A stretch of 64,000 nucleotides of DNA from positions 91,536 to 155,535 of the forward strand of contig CATKHK010000096.1 of the NCBI GenBank assembly GCA_949751835.1. The letters run 5' to 3'. Source of the stretch: Blepharisma japonicum. Lineage: Eukaryota > Ciliophora > Heterotrichea > Heterotrichida > Blepharismidae. A model generated the notes under the pieces. That model was not told the DNA's origin. It made no database searches and saw only the letters and a program-made list of their open reading frames with translations. Positions 62,001-64,000 of this stretch are shown piece after piece. Position 1 is the first letter of the stretch. Every line of letters begins with the position of its first letter. Made by a program: the position numbers and the translations under genes.

Positions 62001-62463
62001 AACTACCCCTACATGCACATCCAGTTCCGGTACTATTATTGGAGCTAGTGCAGACTCTGTTAACCTTTCAATGAATTTTGGTTTCACCACCACTATTGCA
62101 GTGCCTAAAGGTGGCTATATAGAATTTACTATGGATGGTTCATGAACTTGGCCTTTATCATCTTCAAGCTACTCATCATCATTTTCAGCAACTTATTCCC
62201 TTACTGGCTCAGTCTTAGCAAGCACACTGACTGCTGATCTTCAGGCAGGCTCATATACTGTTATAGTAACTGGAGTTACACCACCAGCAAATACTGGATC
62301 ATATAGTATTGCTAAAGACTGTTTCTCAATGCTTTCAACCAAGACAATTTCCGGGAATACAATTGAGACTTGGAATACTGCCAACGAGGTATCATTTCAA
62401 ACATCTGTTGCTTCTTCTGCTTCTGTAACAACTGGCACTTCTACTTCGACAATCAATGCCTAA
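59010..62463 (+). pseudogene. Short-form surface protein gene G, one 2-nt frameshift
   Basis: ATG 59010 gives MKSLASFIALIVLSSC, LDPGRILW, WWSDLD and so on, almost identical to E. At about 60614-60618 the sequence GTTAGCAAATG stands where E has GTTGCAGCAAATG, so two bases are missing. The original frame then ends at TAA 60636-60638 (503 or so residues in 542 codons of frame), while the family sequence continues in the next frame, open to TAA 62461-62463. The total length is 3454 bp against 3456 bp for E, so the 2-nt loss explains the whole difference. The downstream 1.8 kb keeps its frame and TGA-Trp codons, so the lesion is recent, a sequencing error, or a programmed shift. The final stop is the same TAA as in E. 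Confidence 0.85.
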
Positions 62464-63775
62464 CCTAATATTTTAAACCAGTTTGCTAATATCTTTTTCC
62501 ATTTACTTTATCTTAAGTGTAATTGAAAGTTTCATCTGAAAGACTGATCCAGCTTCCTTATTTGTCTATATATATTTTATTTAAGCGATAAAGATACTAG
62601 AGATCCTCAAGAGGTATTCTTCAAATTAATATTATTTTAGGTGCTTTGCACCAAAGAACATAAAGAGGGAAGAAGTGCGGGAACTCCGCACAGTTGCAAG
62701 AAGGTATGAAGGATCAGGTAGGAGCCTGCAGAGTGTTTGTGGAGTATGTTGCAATCATTGCGACAAGAAATGAGCATGAACTTTGTTAAGTTTTTGATTG
62801 GCCGATCTCGGTGGATGCGAATCGGTGATTGAATTAAAAATTCGAAATGGAAAAGAATTAGAATGACGTGCAACTTGGGTTTGCATCATGAGGATTGGAG
62901 TAGGTTTGAGTTTTTTGAGTGGATTTGAAAGATTAGAATTTTTTTTGAATTTGTGATTTAAAAAGAGAGAAGCAGGGCAAGATCCGCAGTAAAATTAAGA
63001 TTAAGAATATTATTCTTCAAAAAATTCACTGATCCTACTACTGTTCCTTCTCTAAATTTTGGCTCGAATTGCTAAAAAATGCCTTAAGCGGCATATACAT
63101 AATTATGACAATAATCTAAGTAGAACTTTCATAGGTTTCACTCAGAAAACTGTTTTATAGACTTATTTTAGTTATTAGTAAAGACTTCACCTGTAGTTAA
63201 TGTCAGTAATCGTGGTCTCGTAATCAAAAAAATTATTTACTTAGGAGTTTAATAATAGTTTTTATATTAAAAATATTTTTGCTTGCCCATGATGGTGTTT
63301 TTTTTTATAATAATTATTAAATATTGCTTAAAGACTGGTTTTTTAACGAAATTTTGAATGATAAACCTCATTTTTATATAGCTTTATTTTATAAAATTAA
63401 TTTGATTTTGGCAAATTCTCAAGAAAATTATTAAAAAGATATTGACAAGCTGATGCCCTTAAGGTAAATAAAGAAAAAATAAAGCTTTAGTCTACATTTC
63501 TTCCAGAAATAGAAAATCCCATCAAATAGTTTAGTGCTGAAATTAATTAAGGAATATGTGATTTCTGATGAATTGCAATTTATAAACCTATTAAACCTAT
63601 TAAATTGTGGCCATGAGACTATTTCAGTCTGACCTTTCCCGATTGAAACTAAACTTTTTCCTTATCTTCCATGCTTGTGTTGATCCCATCTTGCTTGCAT
63701 TGTTCATATTCTTTTTGGCTTTATTTTTATTTGTAATTGATAATTTTTTTCCGTTTTTCTTTTTAATTAATGTTT
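62464..63775. other. Intergenic region after gene G
   Basis: The first 60 bp are decayed coding sequence past the TAA. 62636-62990 is a patch clearly richer in G and C with short perfect hairpins. 63045-63240 is a copy of the dispersed block (GGCATATACATAATTATGAC, TTATAGACTTATT, GTAAAGACTTCACCTGTA). No gene is supported. Confidence 0.5.
62640..62691 (+). other. Two perfect short hairpins in a GC-richer patch
   Basis: GGTGC-TTT-GCACC at 62640-62652 and GTGCGG-GAACT-CCGCAC at 62675-62691. A third small stem CCGA-TC-TCGG lies near 62803. Could be a structured RNA or chance. Confidence 0.35.
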
Positions 63776-64000
63776 CTAACAGAGTATTATTAATATAACA
63801 TCTTGTATGGCACTGTGATTCATTACAGTTTGGATATATTCAGAAACTTCCAAAATTTTTAGAGTTATTTCTTCTTTCTGATCTGAAATTTCATCCTTTT
63901 TTTCTTCTTGTTTGATTTTATCTTTATGCCATGAATTTTCATCGCAGCATCCTATCATTAGATTTGAGCTATTATCTTCTAGTTTTTCAGTTGAATGCTT
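63776..64000 (-). CDS. C-terminal end of an unidentified gene entering from the right
   Basis: A minus-strand frame is open from base 64000 to TAG 63776-63778, 74 codons. It is rich in Lys, Glu and Asp (KQEEKKDEISDQKEEITLK) and ends VILIILC. The composition differs from shadow frames nearby. No family recognised and the start lies outside the window. Confidence 0.45.
   Translation of the reverse strand, partial: KHSTEKLEDNSSNLMIGCCDENSWHKDKIKQEEKKDEISDQKEEITLKILEVSEYIQTVMNHSAIQDVILIILC

Noticed and set aside
62637-62873. Minus-strand 78-codon frame in the GC-richer patch
   Set aside because: Several frames on both strands are open there and none has a recognisable motif.
1-64000. tRNA or rRNA genes and CRISPR arrays
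   Set aside because: No cloverleaf-like or rRNA sequence was noticed, and the only tandem repeats are the minisatellite and microsatellites without spacer structure.

Overview
The window looks like nuclear DNA of a ciliate that reads UGA as tryptophan; a heterotrich such as Blepharisma is the best guess. It is AT-rich, intergenic gaps are short in the gene-dense left part, and every large gene becomes one uninterrupted frame once TGA is read as Trp while TAA and TAG stay stops. The same tryptophan is TGA in some paralogues and TGG in others (for example the IWWSDLD motif), which shows the reassignment directly. No spliceosomal intron was needed for any gene, not even the 10 kb one. Names come from protein motifs only; no database was searched.

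Left part (1-12467), conserved housekeeping genes. A DNA-PKcs gene (PRKDC, minus strand, N-terminal 3,337 codons, cut off at the start of the kinase domain) is divergently paired, 93 bp apart, with a small RibD/dihydrofolate-reductase-like gene. Next comes a convergent Kelch-repeat gene.

Middle (12468-39616), a tandem array of three giant secreted or surface protein genes called A, B and C here (2259, 2234 and 2257 aa). Each has a signal peptide, Ser/Thr-rich beta-sandwich-like repeats and a hydrophobic C-terminal tail that looks like a GPI signal. A and B, with their flanks, form an 8.2-8.4 kb tandem duplication. The spacer between the copies holds a broken LNR-transmembrane-RING gene and an orphan piece of a C-like gene.

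Right part (39617-64000), rearranged accessory DNA. It holds two genes (D1, D2) that join a CEP164-type WW domain to a Kelch-like region, with a head-to-head decayed third copy (D3). It also holds a shorter subfamily of the giant protein: E (1151 aa, intact), F (split by an apparent 3.0 kb inversion with TA at the junction) and G (one 2-nt frameshift). E, F and G share a TAA at the same tyrosine codon, so all lack the anchored C-terminal half. Two further inverted fragments, P1 and P2, lie at 42085-43770. Upstream non-coding blocks recur several times. Intact expression-type genes beside many inverted, partial copies resemble antigen-gene arrays that exchange sequence by gene conversion, or unprocessed germline DNA; the sequence alone cannot decide which.
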